NCBI GenBank assembly: GCA_035610835.1
Contig: CM069459.1
Span: forward strand, 24,567,636 to 24,631,635
Origin: Ophiura sarsii
Lineage: Eukaryota; Echinodermata; Ophiuroidea; Amphilepidida; Ophiuridae
Reading direction: 5' to 3'
DNA length: 64,000 bases
Each line of letters starts with the position of its first letter. The first letter of the stretch is position 1. Position numbers and translations under genes: made by a program. Below the pieces are notes generated by a model. That model saw nothing but the letters and a program-made list of their open reading frames with translations. It was not told the DNA's origin and ran no database searches. This document shows, in pieces, positions 9,664 to 19,853 of this stretch.

Positions 9664-12474
9664 CTATAATCCTGTTTCATTATCAGAGTAATCAGACAGC
9701 AGATCTGTAGGCATATTTGTATCCCTTACAAATATTTCATTTTCATCATCCTTCGGAACATCCATGGGAACATCCAAATCCCCACAAGGTTCATCAGTAT
9801 CATTTTCAAGTGGAACATATAGGGACAGATTTATCTCCCTATCACATGGGTCAATTTCATCAACAGTCATTGTTCTATCAGGCACATCAACATCATTGTC
9901 AAAAGGAACATATCGGGGCACATTCATTTCCCTACCAGATACGTACCTACGCCCAGATGCGGTTTGCTGATATTCTCGACAACAAAATATACTGTTTCCG
10001 ATCATATACAAAAATGGATTCAGTGCAGAATTTATAGGCAAAACAAACGCTATAATCCATGCAAAAGCTTCGGGGGAGACTTCTCTTGTACCAGTCTGCA
10101 CCAATATCCCAAGGACAATGATTGGACACCAACATAGGATATCAGTAAATGCTATGGCCCCCATCTTCAAAGCCATACGAATATTTGTCCTCCATAGTGG
10201 AGCAGATGAGCAAATTAAGAGTACGAACATCTTTATGTAACATATAGTTGTAACTATACAACATAATGAATTTATACCAATGAATAGTGCTATGGAATAA
10301 AAGTGACCAGGGCGGCTACCAATAACTGTTAGAGTTTGAAAATGCAGAATATCATCTGGTCTGTCAATCTGGTCATAAGCTATAGTGAAATATTCTGTAG
10401 ATATATTGGTTATCAAATGTCTTGCTAATGGAAGTCCTAAACACACTTCAGAAAATTCATATAATTTGCCACTTTCTACAATTACACTAATTATACTTAG
10501 AACTATTGCTAATATCCATATAACCAATGTAATAACCACCTGTGATTTGGAACCAAACACCCTATTAGCAATATATACATGTCTAAATGTCAAAGATCTC
10601 TCAATACTTATAGCTGTGATGAAAAACAAAGATGACTCACTTGATAGAATAGAAAGGGTTCCAGCAAGTTTACAAAGATTACTAGTTTGCCAATTTTCCG
10701 CTTCGGATGGAAAGAATTTGTTATGTATTTGATCAGCAGATGCAATTATTATCATGTATATGCCCATGAGTAAATCGGCAATGGCCAGGTTGGCTATGAA
10801 AACCAACTGTTTTAATCCTGTATCACTTTTCATAATGTTAGTACACGACCAAGTTATAACAAATGCATTCAAGAGTATTGCACACAAACCAATGATCCAT
10901 ACAGAACTTTTAACCAGGTTATTTGGTAGCAGTTCATTACAAGTCAAATGAGGTGATTTGACTTCTCCAGGTTTACACTGTGGTCCTGTTACATTATTGA
11001 TGAAACAACAAGCGGCTGGAGAACTAACATACAAACTGGTATAATTTCCAAGTCCATGAAAGGAATGTTTTGTAATTTTTGATAGAGAGTTGTTGGATAA
11101 TAAAAGATGTGAAAGCTGTCGTAAACCATCGAATGTGTTGTAATGTATCGTAGATAATAAGTTAGACTCTAAGTCCAGATAGATCAAATTATGCAAATCT
11201 TGAAAAATGTTTGCAACTAACACTGAGAGTCTGTTAAATGATAAAGCCAAATATCTCAATGATATTAGATTTCCGAACAGACCTACTTCTAATGTTTTGA
11301 TCTCATTATCACCTGATTGCAGTGTCGTCATTCTGTTGTCATGCAATGTCAAGATATATAATTGATTTAAACCATGAAATATATCTTTTGGGAGTTTAGT
11401 TAGCATGTTATTATCCAGGTTCAATTCTGTCAACTTTACAATGTCATTAAAGATGCCTGGCTCGAATGATACTAGACTGTTGTCATACAATGTCAGAGAA
11501 GATAATTGATTTAAACCATGAAATATTTCTGTTGGGAGTTCAGTTAACATATTATCATACAGGTACAAATCTGTCAAGTTTACAAGGTCATTAAAGATGC
11601 CTGGCTCTAATGATACTAGACTGTTGTTACTGAGACTTAAAGTAAGTAATGCATGCAATCCCTTGAATGTATCTACATGCAAATAGGATAGCTTGTTTTG
11701 ATCGATTTGTAATACTTCCAATGCAACAAGGTCTGTATATACATCTGCTTCTAATATCTCAATTATGTTGTCATACAATGTCAGTCTAGATAATTGATTC
11801 AAACCATGAAATATTTCTGTGGGGAGTTCAGTTAACATATTATCTTGCAGGAGCAACTCTGTCAAGTTTACAAGGTCATTAAAGACGCCTGGCTCTAATG
11901 ATACTAGACGGTTGTCATACAATGTCAGAGAAGATAATTGATTTAAACCATGAAATATTTCTGTCGGGAGTTTAGTTAACATATTATCATGCAGGTACAA
12001 ATCTGTCAAGTTTACAAGGTCATTAAAGATGCCTGGCTCTAATGATACTAGACTGTTGTCATTCAATGACAGGCCAGATAATTGATTCAAACCATGAAAC
12101 ATTTCTGTCGGGAGTTTAGTTAACATATTATCATGCAGGTACAACCCTGTCAAGTTTACAAGATAATTGAAGATGCCTGGCTCTAATGATACTAGACTGT
12201 TGTCATTCAATGACAGGCCAGATAATTGATTCAAACCATGAAATATTTCTGTCGAGAGTTTAGTTAACATATTATCATGCAGGTACAACCCTGTCAAGTT
12301 TACAAGATCATTGAAGATGCCTGGCTCTAATGATACTAGACTGTTGTCATTCAATGACAGGCCAGATAATTGATTCAAACCATGAAATATTTCTGTCGGG
12401 AGTTTAGTTAACATATTATCATGCAGGAACAACCCTGTCAAGTTTACAAGATCATTGAAGATGCCTGGCTCTAA
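9664..12474 (-). CDS. LRR-GPCR, 3' part: last ~19 LRRs, hinge, seven-transmembrane domain and tail
   Basis: This continues the preceding frame after the 4-base insertion; it has no signal peptide or suitable ATG of its own, so it is not a separate gene. About 19 LRRs lead into a hinge (AACCF ... C ... C, around 10945-11025) typical of LGR/RXFP receptors. TM1 begins near 10905. TM3 starts with a conserved Cys and ends in ERSLTF, a departure from DRY. ECL2 carries the partner Cys in VCLGLPL and is long. TM6 has CWCP. TM7 has PINSALNPFLY, close to the relaxin-receptor form of NPxxY. A CC pair follows TM7 (possible palmitoylation). The ~100-residue tail is acidic and holds two related segments (xYVPxxND). 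A seven-helix receptor coupling to G proteins is inferred. The complete gene would encode 1,698 residues, roughly twice the usual LGR length because of the extra LRRs. Confidence 0.9.
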   Translation of the reverse strand, partial: LEPGIFNDLVNLTGLFLHDNMLTKLPTEIFHGLNQLSGLSLNDNSLVSLEPGIFNDLVNLTGLYLHDNMLTKLSTEIFHGLNQLSGLSLNDNSLVSLEPGIFNYLVNLTGLYLHDNMLTKLPTEMFHGLNQLSGLSLNDNSLVSLEPGIFNDLVNLTDLYLHDNMLTKLPTEIFHGLNQLSSLTLYDNRLVSLEPGVFNDLVNLTELLLQDNMLTELPTEIFHGLNQLSRLTLYDNIIEILEADVYTDLVALEVLQIDQNKLSYLHVDTFKGLHALLTLSLSNNSLVSLEPGIFNDLVNLTDLYLYDNMLTELPTEIFHGLNQLSSLTLYDNSLVSFEPGIFNDIVKLTELNLDNNMLTKLPKDIFHGLNQLYILTLHDNRMTTLQSGDNEIKTLEVGLFGNLISLRYLALSFNRLSVLVANIFQDLHNLIYLDLESNLLSTIHYNTFDGLRQLSHLLLSNNSLSKITKHSFHGLGNYTSLYVSSPAACCFINNVTGPQCKPGEVKSPHLTCNELLPNNLVKSSVWIIGLCAILLNAFVITWSCTNIMKSDTGLKQLVFIANLAIADLLMGIYMIIIASADQIHNKFFPSEAENWQTSNLCKLAGTLSILSSESSLFFITAISIERSLTFRHVYIANRVFGSKSQVVITLVIWILAIVLSIISVIVESGKLYEFSEVCLGLPLARHLITNISTEYFTIAYDQIDRPDDILHFQTLTVIGSRPGHFYSIALFIGINSLCCIVTTICYIKMFVLLICSSAPLWRTNIRMALKMGAIAFTDILCWCPIIVLGILVQTGTREVSPEAFAWIIAFVLPINSALNPFLYMIGNSIFCCREYQQTASGRRYVSGREMNVPRYVPFDNDVDVPDRTMTVDEIDPCDREINLSLYVPLENDTDEPCGDLDVPMDVPKDDENEIFVRDTNMPTDLLSDYSDNETGL

Positions 12475-12620
12475 AAAGTGATACTAGACTGTTGTCATTC
12501 AATGACAGGCCAGATAATTGATTCAAACCATGAAATATTTCTGTCAGGAGTTCAGTTAACATATTATCACCCAGGTACAAATCTGTCAAGTTTTCAAGGT
12601 CTTTAAAGATGCCTGGCTCT
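11990..12620 (-). repeat. Intragenic 144-bp tandem repeat (two-LRR units) in the LRR-GPCR
   Basis: The string gatgcctggctctaa recurs at about 12030, 12174, 12318 and 12462, i.e. every 144 bp. Each unit encodes two LRRs (…NMLTKLPTEIFHGLNQLS… then …NSLVSLEPGIFND…). Copies differ by only a few bases, so this block is a recent unequal-crossover or conversion expansion. Outside it, a longer 288-bp (four-LRR) module with VDTFKGLH is repeated with more divergence from about 11600 to 13300. Confidence 0.85.
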
Positions 12621-14764
12621 AATGATACTAGATTGTTGCTATTGAGGGCTAATCTAACTAATTCATGCAATCCCTTGAATGTATCTACATGCAAATAGGA
12701 TAGCTTGTTTTGATCGATTTCTAATACTTTCAATGCAACAAGTTTTGTGAATACATCTGCTTCTAATGTCTCAATTCTGTTGTCATACAATGTCAAGAAA
12801 GATAATTGATTCAAACCATGAAATATTTCTGTTGGGAGTTCAGTTAACATATTATCATCCAGGTACAAATCTGTCAAGTTTACATGGTCTTTAAAGATGC
12901 CTGGCTCTAATGATACTAGACTGTTGCTATTGAGGAATAAGCTAACTAATTCATGCAATCCCTTGAATGTATCTACATGCAAATGGGATAGCTTGTTTTG
13001 ATTGATTTCAAATTCTTCCAATGCAGCAAGGTCTGTGAATACATCTGCTTCTAATATCTCAATTCTGTTGTCATACAATGTCAAGATAGATAATTGATTT
13101 AAACCATGAAATATATCTGTCAGGAGTTCAGTTAACATATTATCATACAGGTTCAACTCTTTCAGGTTTACAAGGTCATTAAAGATCCCTGGTTCTAATG
13201 ATACTAGACTGTTGTTATTGAGCCCTAATTTAAATAATTCATGCAATCCCTTGAATGTATCTACATGCATCTGGGATACATTGTTTTGAGAGAGATTTAA
13301 TACTTCCAAAGAAACAAGGCTTTTGAATACATCCGTATCTACGATTTCAATTCTGTTGTTGTCCAATGTCAGGCGAGATAACTGGTGTAAACTAAGAAAT
13401 ATATATTTAGGAAGTTCAGTTATCATATTACCATGTAGATACAACTTGGTCAAATTTACTAAGTTTTTGAATGGACCTGATTTTAAGGATTCAATATTGT
13501 TGTTACTGAGGTCTATTTCAAATAAATCATTTGTGAATTGCCAAAATATTTCTGGTTCCAGTGTCATGATGTTGTTTGATCCCATATGCAATAATTGTGT
13601 TTCGTTTAAATCTTGAAATACTCTTAGTGGGATCAAAGAGATATCATTCTGATTAAGAATTAAAACTTGTAAATGAAACATACCATGAAAACATCCCTCT
13701 GTCAATGTTATCAATATATTCCCAGTGAGTGTAAGTTGTTTCAAATTATTAAGGCCTAAGAATACACCTTGGTTTAAGAACATCAACTTATTGTGCGATA
13801 AGTCTAACACTTGGAGAGAGTTTAGTCCAGTAAAAATACCTTCTTCGATACTTAGGAGATTATTGTAGTCAAGAAGTAGAAGATCATCTTCAAGACCGGT
13901 AAAACTGTTGGCTCGTATTGCCGCAAGTTGTTTTCTAGAGCAATCAAAAGCTGAAATCTTGATACTGGAATCCTGCTTATAGACAAGTAGAATGCGCTCA
14001 CTTTTTGAGGTGATAGGACAATCAATATTATATTGGTGGAATTCCAGGGTACATACACATCCCGGGATGCATGGAGGTAGCTCTGTTGTAGATATATTAT
14101 CACTGGTTAATGGTAAAAAATCAAATGTAACGCTTTTGTTTATGCGATATAAGTCTGGATCTAACAGTGAAGGATGTTGCTGCATTAAGTCACCATAAAT
14201 TATGTTCTTGTGGTTGAGATAGTGCAGTCTGTCAAATTCCTGGAGGTTATGACATAGGCTTGTCTGCGTGATGCGTAGGTCGCATATAGGGTACAACAGT
14301 GAGACATTATATTGGGTGGCAACCTGTGATGGCTTCATGGTAACAGATAATAACTTCAATGTCGCAGATGCCTTGATATGAAATTCTAGATGATCACTCA
14401 GGAACAACACATCTCTACATTTGTCTGGTTGATGTGTGAATCCAGTTATATCTGTGCAGTTGTTGATGGTACTGTTTGATTGTATTATAAACAAGTGATG
14501 ATATAAGGACCATGAGTCCGACTTCAATACAGACAACTGAATCGCTGCACCAACAGGTGATAACACCTGGACTGTGCAATCATTGTCAAAGGTGGTATTC
14601 AGGGTAACATTTGTATTGACTTCCAATGCTATACGTTGATTAGGACAAACAGTCCCATTCTCAAATCCGTCAATTGCCAATACCATACTATCATAATAGA
14701 TCAATCGGACATAAAGTGGAACCACTACGCACCAAACAAAGTGGTAAACAATACTTGACATCAT
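12452..14764 (-). CDS. LRR-GPCR (GRL101/relaxin-receptor-like), 5' part: signal peptide, N-domain, first ~20 LRRs
   Basis: This is the extracellular half of a leucine-rich-repeat GPCR. Two methionine codons open the frame at 14764 and the first has A at -3. Residues about 3-18 are hydrophobic and look like a signal peptide. Residues to about 228 form a cysteine-containing domain I do not recognise, with several N-glycosylation sequons; I see no LDLa module. A cap motif CIPGCVC lies near residue 231. From about residue 265 come roughly 20 LRRs of 24 residues (LxxLxLxxNxLxxLxxxxFxxL), which would form a ligand-binding solenoid outside the cell. The frame ends in an aberrant LFRARHLQ tail, because a 4-base insertion throws it off inside an LRR; the LRR frame resumes at once in the next feature. 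No intron is visible. Type C LGR-like architecture is strongly supported; the ligand is unknown. Confidence 0.9.
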   Translation of the reverse strand: MMSSIVYHFVWCVVVPLYVRLIYYDSMVLAIDGFENGTVCPNQRIALEVNTNVTLNTTFDNDCTVQVLSPVGAAIQLSVLKSDSWSLYHHLFIIQSNSTINNCTDITGFTHQPDKCRDVLFLSDHLEFHIKASATLKLLSVTMKPSQVATQYNVSLLYPICDLRITQTSLCHNLQEFDRLHYLNHKNIIYGDLMQQHPSLLDPDLYRINKSVTFDFLPLTSDNISTTELPPCIPGCVCTLEFHQYNIDCPITSKSERILLVYKQDSSIKISAFDCSRKQLAAIRANSFTGLEDDLLLLDYNNLLSIEEGIFTGLNSLQVLDLSHNKLMFLNQGVFLGLNNLKQLTLTGNILITLTEGCFHGMFHLQVLILNQNDISLIPLRVFQDLNETQLLHMGSNNIMTLEPEIFWQFTNDLFEIDLSNNNIESLKSGPFKNLVNLTKLYLHGNMITELPKYIFLSLHQLSRLTLDNNRIEIVDTDVFKSLVSLEVLNLSQNNVSQMHVDTFKGLHELFKLGLNNNSLVSLEPGIFNDLVNLKELNLYDNMLTELLTDIFHGLNQLSILTLYDNRIEILEADVFTDLAALEEFEINQNKLSHLHVDTFKGLHELVSLFLNSNSLVSLEPGIFKDHVNLTDLYLDDNMLTELPTEIFHGLNQLSFLTLYDNRIETLEADVFTKLVALKVLEIDQNKLSYLHVDTFKGLHELVRLALNSNNLVSLEPGIFKDLENLTDLYLGDNMLTELLTEIFHGLNQLSGLSLNDNSLVSLFRARHLQ
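12475..12478 (-). other. 4-base frameshifting insertion in the LRR-GPCR
   Basis: At this point the repeated 144-bp unit normally reads CTCTAATGATACTAG on the plus strand. Here it reads CTCTAAAAAGTGATACTAG, four bases longer, and the base-exact surroundings are otherwise intact. Removing 4 of the 5,101 bases between start and stop leaves exactly 1,699 codons. No other disabling lesion is visible, so this is either a very young null allele or an assembly/consensus error in a repeat. Confidence 0.85.
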
Positions 14765-14984
14765 GGTGATAATTGGTTAAACCATTAGGTCCACTCTTAC
14801 CAGCCAGATCCTTTGGGAATATCTCAAGATTGAGATTTCATCATATTAACTCTATTTCATCTGTTATCACCAAATGAACAGGTGTAAGCTTATGTTCACC
14901 CTGGGTGAATGGACATATGCCTTTAATAATATGATGTGTCGATTGAATGGGATATTGCCCCATTTAGTGTTAGTTGTGATTAAA
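14765..14984 (-). promoter_or_regulatory. Short 5' flank of the LRR-GPCR
   Basis: This is the only unique sequence between the GPCR start codon and the 73-bp array. It is AT-rich. I see no convincing TATA box. A GGCTG|GTAAGAG donor-like string at about 14790-14805 could allow a 5' UTR intron, but no acceptor before the ATG is obvious. Promoter assignment is positional only. Confidence 0.3.
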
Positions 14985-17165
14985 GAAACACGGTTTGTAA
15001 TTCACTCTTGTAGTTCACCGGTGGTATAAACTGAATCTGAATGACAAGCGCAAGAAATTCAATTTCTGGTTCACTGATGGCATATACATCAGTTGAATAA
15101 AAGCTTTAGTTTGTAGTTCACTGGTGGTATAAACTGAATTTGACTAATATTGAATCTCAGTTTCTTGGTCATTGAGAGCATATAAACAAGCTTTCTTTTT
15201 TAGTTCACTCGTGCTCTAAACAGTAGTTGAATGTGAGAAACTCTATTAGCGGTTACCTGATTGAACACGAAGCTTAAGTGTAGTTCACTGGTGGTATAAA
15301 CTGAATTTGAATAAGAATCTCAGTTTCTAGGTTCATGATAGCATAAACATCGGTTGAATATGAAGCTTTAGTTGTAGTTCACTGGTGGTATAAACAGTAG
15401 TTGAATGTGATAGATTCAACTGATGTTGAATGAGAAGCTTTAGTTTGTAGTTCACTGGTGCTTTAACCAGTAGTTGAATGTGATAGCTTCAACATCAGTT
15501 GAATGAAAAGCTTTAGTTTGTAGTTCACTGGTGCCTTAACCAGTAGTTGAATGTTTATAGCTTCAACATCAGTTGAATGAAAAGCTTTAGTTTGTAGTTC
15601 ACTGGTGCTTTAACCAGTAGTTGAATGTGATAGCTTCAACATCAGTTGAATGAGAAGCTTTAGTTTGTAGTTCACTGGTGCTTTAACCAGTAGTTGAATG
15701 TGATAGCTTCAACATCAGTTGAATGAGAAGCTTTAGTTTGTAGTTCACTGGTGCTTTAACCAGTCGTTGAATGTGATAGCTTCAACATCAGTTGACTGAA
15801 AAGCTTTAGTTTGTAGTTCACTGGTGCTTTAACCAGTAGTTGAATGTGATAGCTTCAACATCAGTTGAATGAGAAGCTTTAGTTTGTAGTTCATTGGTGC
15901 CATAACCAGTAGTTGAATGTGATAGCTGCAACATCAGTTGAATGAGAAGCTTTAGTTTGTAGTTCACTGGTGCTTTAACCAGTAGTTGAATGTGATAGCT
16001 GCAACATCAGTTGAATGAGAAGCTTTAGTTTGTAGTTCACTGGTGCCTTAACCAGTCGTTGAATGTGATAGCTTTAACATCAGTTGAATGAAAAGCTTTA
16101 GTTTGTAGTTCACTGGTGCTTTAAACAGTAGTTGAATGTGATAGCTTCAACATCAGTTGAATGAAAAGCTTTAGTTTGTAGTTCACTGGTGCTTTAACCA
16201 GTCGTTGAATGTGATAGCTTCAACATCAGTTGAATGAAAAGCTTTAGTTTGTAGTTCACTGGTGCTTTAAACAGTAGTTGAATGTGATAGCTTCAACATC
16301 AGTTGAATGAAAAGCTTTAGTTTGTAGTTCACTGGTGCTTTAACCAGTCCTTGAATGCGATAGCTTCAACATCAGTTGAATGAAAAGCTTTAGTTTGTAG
16401 TTCACTGGTGCTTTAACCAGTAGTTGAATGTGATAGCTTCAACATCAGTTGAATGAAAAGCTTTAGTTTGTAGTTCACTGGTGCTTTAACCAGTCGTTGA
16501 ATGTGATAGCTTCAACATCAGTTGAATGAAAAGCTTTAGTTTGTAGTTCACGGGTGCTTTAACTAGTCGTTGCATGTGATAGCTTCAACATCAGTTGAAT
16601 GAAAAGCTTTAGTTTGTAGTTCACTGGTGCTTTAAACAGTAGTTGAATGTGATAGCTTCAACATCAGTTGAATGAAAAGCTTTAGTTTGTAGTTCACTGG
16701 TGCTTTAACCAGTCCTTGAATGTGATAGCTTCAACATCAGTTGAATGAAAAGCTTTAGTTTGTAGTTCACTGGTGCTTTAACCAGTAGTTGAATGTGATA
16801 GCTTCAACATCAGTTGAATGAAAAGCTTTAGTTTGTAGTTCACTGGTGCTTTAACCAGTCATTGAATGTGATAGCTTCAACATCAGTTGAATGTAAAGCT
16901 TTAGTTTGTAGTTCACTGGTGCTTTAAACAGTAGTTGAATGTGATAGCTTCAACATCAGTTGAATGAAAAGCTTTAGTTTGTTGTTCACTGGTGCTTTAA
17001 CCAGTCCTTGAATGTGATAGCTTCAACATCAGTTGAATGGGAAGCTTTAGTTTGTAGTTCACTGGTGCCTTAACCAGTAGTTGAATGTGATAGCTTCAAC
17101 ATCAGTTGAATCAGAAGCTTTAGTTTGTAGTTCACTGGTGGTATAAACAGTAGTTGAATCTGAGA
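14985..17165. repeat. 73-bp minisatellite upstream of the LRR-GPCR
   Basis: About 29 units of 73 bp (agctttagtttgtagttcac … to next agcttta: 16386 to 16459). Units at the two ends are diverged and central units nearly identical, as expected of unequal exchange. Each unit holds two short inverted repeats, ACTGGTgctttaACCAGT and TTCAACatcaGTTGAA. Variant order (aaacagtag, ccagtcc, ccagtag, ccagtc) repeats every 4-5 units between 16270 and 17100. The array starts about 220 bases upstream of the GPCR start codon. Confidence 0.95.
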
Positions 17166-18506
17166 AACTCAATTTGCAGTTACCCGATGGCATCAATATC
17201 AATTATATACAAAGCATAATGGTAGCAACATGCACTGCGCTATCAGATTGTTAGGGTCCCAACGTCACCAGGTATTGTGTGTTCAGGTTTAACAATATAT
17301 TGGCAAAGAAAAATGAATTGTGACTGATTGATTATTCACCCAACCATAAAATAAATCCGACCCTTAGGCCAGGCCAAGAGTATAAAAAAACACCTGTAGG
17401 CAGGACTGATCTGTATTTTTCAACTTCTAGATTTAAAAAACAGTTCTTTTAATTTTAAATGTTGACATTTTGTGCATCTTTTTGAAGTAAAAAAGGATTA
17501 TTTCTTAATTTAAAAAAATGTTTAAAGTTCCACAAATTAACCAACATTTCGAAGACCCCCAACCCCCCTATATAAAAACCGTGCTGGCCTAACTGAGCTG
17601 TTAAAAAAAACCATAGACAGGTTTTTCTTCTTCTTTATATGGTAAAAAATGATACAACAGAATGTTTTTATTGATGACAAATTCTACATGGTTGATCACG
17701 TTTTGTGAAAAGCCAGCAAGTTTCATTGTTTGTTTCAGGGTCAACTTCAGTTTGTTGTTATTCCAAACTGAAATGATTTATATTGAAATAAAACCAACAG
17801 TCTACATTGAATTTTATTTGCAATAGAAAAGTTAAAAATTTCAGGGAAAATTTTGTTACATTTTCAAGCATTCTGAGACTTTTTCATACACAATTATCAA
17901 CATTTACAAGTTTAAATTTCCATTTTTAATAAAAAAATGTACATGTTAAAATGTTCATGAATTTTTTAAAGCACTTGTGAGACATTTCATGAGGTAATGA
18001 ATAATCTAAAAATCAATCTGAGCGATATAGGAAATTAACATCAGTGCTTATAGATTAATGATTTGAGCTTGGTTGAAGATGAATTTCAAATAATGGAATG
18101 CCCATTTTACTCTACTCTACATGATGACCTAAGTGAATTTCCGACATGTACAATTTAAATTCATTGTCTAGTATTGCTATTTTCACACTGATCATGGGTG
18201 TCTCTGATTATGATGGCAATCTGCCTGTTATTAAATATGTTAGGCAAGCTTTTGAGGCTTGACAATCATTAGATGTTTAAATATGATGGCTCCATACAAT
18301 TACAAATTCACACAAACGTATATCAATCACACATTCTTTTCTTTTTCTATAGTTGCATATTGTTTATATTTAAGACCTTTTTGTTGTTGTTGTTGTTTCT
18401 TTTGTTGTAAAATTGTAGTTTCAGTTATTTATAACTTTTATGTATTCTCTATTTTAATTATACCTGTATGTTTGGTAATATCAATAAAACACTTTGAACA
18501 TTAGCA
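17166..18506. other. No gene recognised
   Basis: AT-rich sequence between the 73-bp array and the MITE cluster. It holds an acccccaacccccct stretch at about 17560 and a TTG/TTC run at about 18380. No exon or repeat unit was recognised. Confidence 0.35.
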
Positions 18507-18887
18507 TTAAAGGCATATTATGTGATCTTTTCCAGAGAGCGCCCTCCATTCATTATTTTTTTTAGAAAGTAGATTTTCTTGCAGATTTAAATTTCTGATC
18601 ATAAATCATACATACATTCCAAGTTACAGAGCGATACGATTCCTAATTACCTCAAAATCATGGTTTTAGAGTGAATTCAGAGTGAAAATATAAACTGTCG
18701 GATAATCCGACAGTTTATTTTCACTCTAAAATCATGATTTTGAAGTTATTAAGAATCGTATCGCCCTGTAACTTGGAATGTATGTACGATTTATGATCAG
18801 AAATGTAAATCTGCAAGAAAATCTTCTTTCTATTTTTTTTTCGATGTTGAGGGCGTTCCCTGGAAAGATCACATAATATACCTTTAA
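18507..18887. mobile_element. MITE family A, copy 2
   Basis: TTAA-flanked, with ends AAGGCATATTATGTGATCTT and AAGATCACATAATATACCTT. The centre is a perfect hairpin, AAACTGTCGGATAATCCGACAGTTT-like, flanked by matching arms (tcactctaaaatcatgatttt). Confidence 0.9.
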
Positions 18888-18912
18888 CTTACAAACCATA
18901 ATAAATACACAC

Positions 18913-19293
18913 TTAAAGGCATATTATGTGATCTTTTCCAGAGAGCGCCCTCTATTCATGATATTTTTTAGAAAGTAGATTTTCTTGCAGATTTACATTT
19001 CCGATCATAAATCATACATACATTCCAAGTTACAGAGCGATACGATTCCTAATTACCTCAAAATCATGGTTTTAGAGTGAATTTAGAGTGAAAAATATAA
19101 ACTGTCGGGATTCCGACAGTTTATTTTCACTCTAAAACCATGATTTTGAAGTAATTAAGAATCGTATCGCCCTGTAACTTGGAATGTATGCATGATTTAT
19201 GATCAGAAATGTAAATCTGCAAGAAAATCTGCTTTCTATTTTTTTTTCGATGTTGAGGGCGTTCCCTGGAAAGATCACATAATATACCTTTAA
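18913..19293. mobile_element. MITE family A, copy 3
   Basis: Nearly identical to copy 2, which ends 25 bases earlier, in the same orientation. TTAA borders are at 18913-18916 and 19290-19293. The centre reads aaactgtcgggattccgaca. Confidence 0.9.
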
Positions 19294-19695
19294 GGGGGAC
19301 TCAAGGAAGTCAATTTCTAAATTTTGTGAGTGCTGTAATTATTGAACTATGACTCAAATGTATATAAAAGAATATATTTTTGGATAGAAAATAGGTCAGA
19401 GAATCCAAATTTTGCGTCAATTTTGAAGCTAACAAAAATAATTTTGGGTAACAAATTCCCAAATTGCTAGATTATGATGTAAAGACACTAACTTAGGGAC
19501 GATTTTTTTTATTGACAAAAAAGTGGGAAAAAATGGGGGGAAAAAATCACCTTTTTGACGCAAAATTTGGATTCTCTGATCCATTTCCTTTCCAAAAATG
19601 TATACTTTTATATGCATTTGATTAATAGTTCAATAGTAACAGCACTCACAAAATTCAAAAAATCAAGTCAAAAACTTCCTTAAGTCCCCCCTTAA
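19290..19695. mobile_element. MITE family H (TTAAGGGGGACTCAAGGAAG ends)
   Basis: The ends are TTAAGGGGGACTCAAGGAAG and ACTTCCTTAAGTCCCCCCTTAA. Arms match inward (tttgtgagtgctgt, gagaatccaaattttgcgtc against gacgcaaaatttggattctc). The left TTAA is shared with the preceding family A copy. Confidence 0.85.
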
Positions 19696-19697
19696 CA

Positions 19698-19853
19698 TAC
19701 TGTAAAAGTGGCAATTTTCGCGTGATTTAATTTCGCACTTTGCTGATTTGAAGCCATTTTGCTTGTTATTAAATTTGCGATTTGTAAGTTTATTACATGG
19801 ACTTATACACAAAATAAATGTATTCGCATGTTTTTATTTTTGCGTTTACAGTA
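19698..19853. mobile_element. MITE family D, copy 1 (TACTGTAAAAGTGG ends)
   Basis: Starts TACTGTAAAAGTGGCAATTT and ends TTGCGTTTACAGTA. It shares ttcgcgtgatt, gctgatttg and tgcgatttgta with the copies at 37498, 48153 and 59097. It is the shortest copy. Confidence 0.75.

Noticed and set aside
9717..10037. His/Gln-rich plus-strand frame opposite the receptor tail
   Set aside because: It is the antisense shadow of the acidic, Asp/Val-rich tail of the LRR-GPCR; other plus frames at 10385-10951 and 13323-14198 are likewise shadows.
12452..12474. Two separate adjacent genes rather than one receptor
   Set aside because: The 3' frame has no signal peptide or proper start, the LRR register is continuous, and exactly 4 bases account for the shift.
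12475..12478. A tiny intron instead of a frameshift
   Set aside because: Four bases are far too few for a spliceosomal intron and there is no GT…AG.
13900..14764. LDLa module at the receptor N-terminus, as in GRL101 and RXFP1
   Set aside because: The Cys spacing and the DCxDxSDE-type signature are absent; the N-terminal domain is something else.
14985..17165. CRISPR-like array
   Set aside because: Units are contiguous 73-bp copies without unique spacers, and the DNA is eukaryotic. The same applies to the arrays at 22955, 28335 and 56640.
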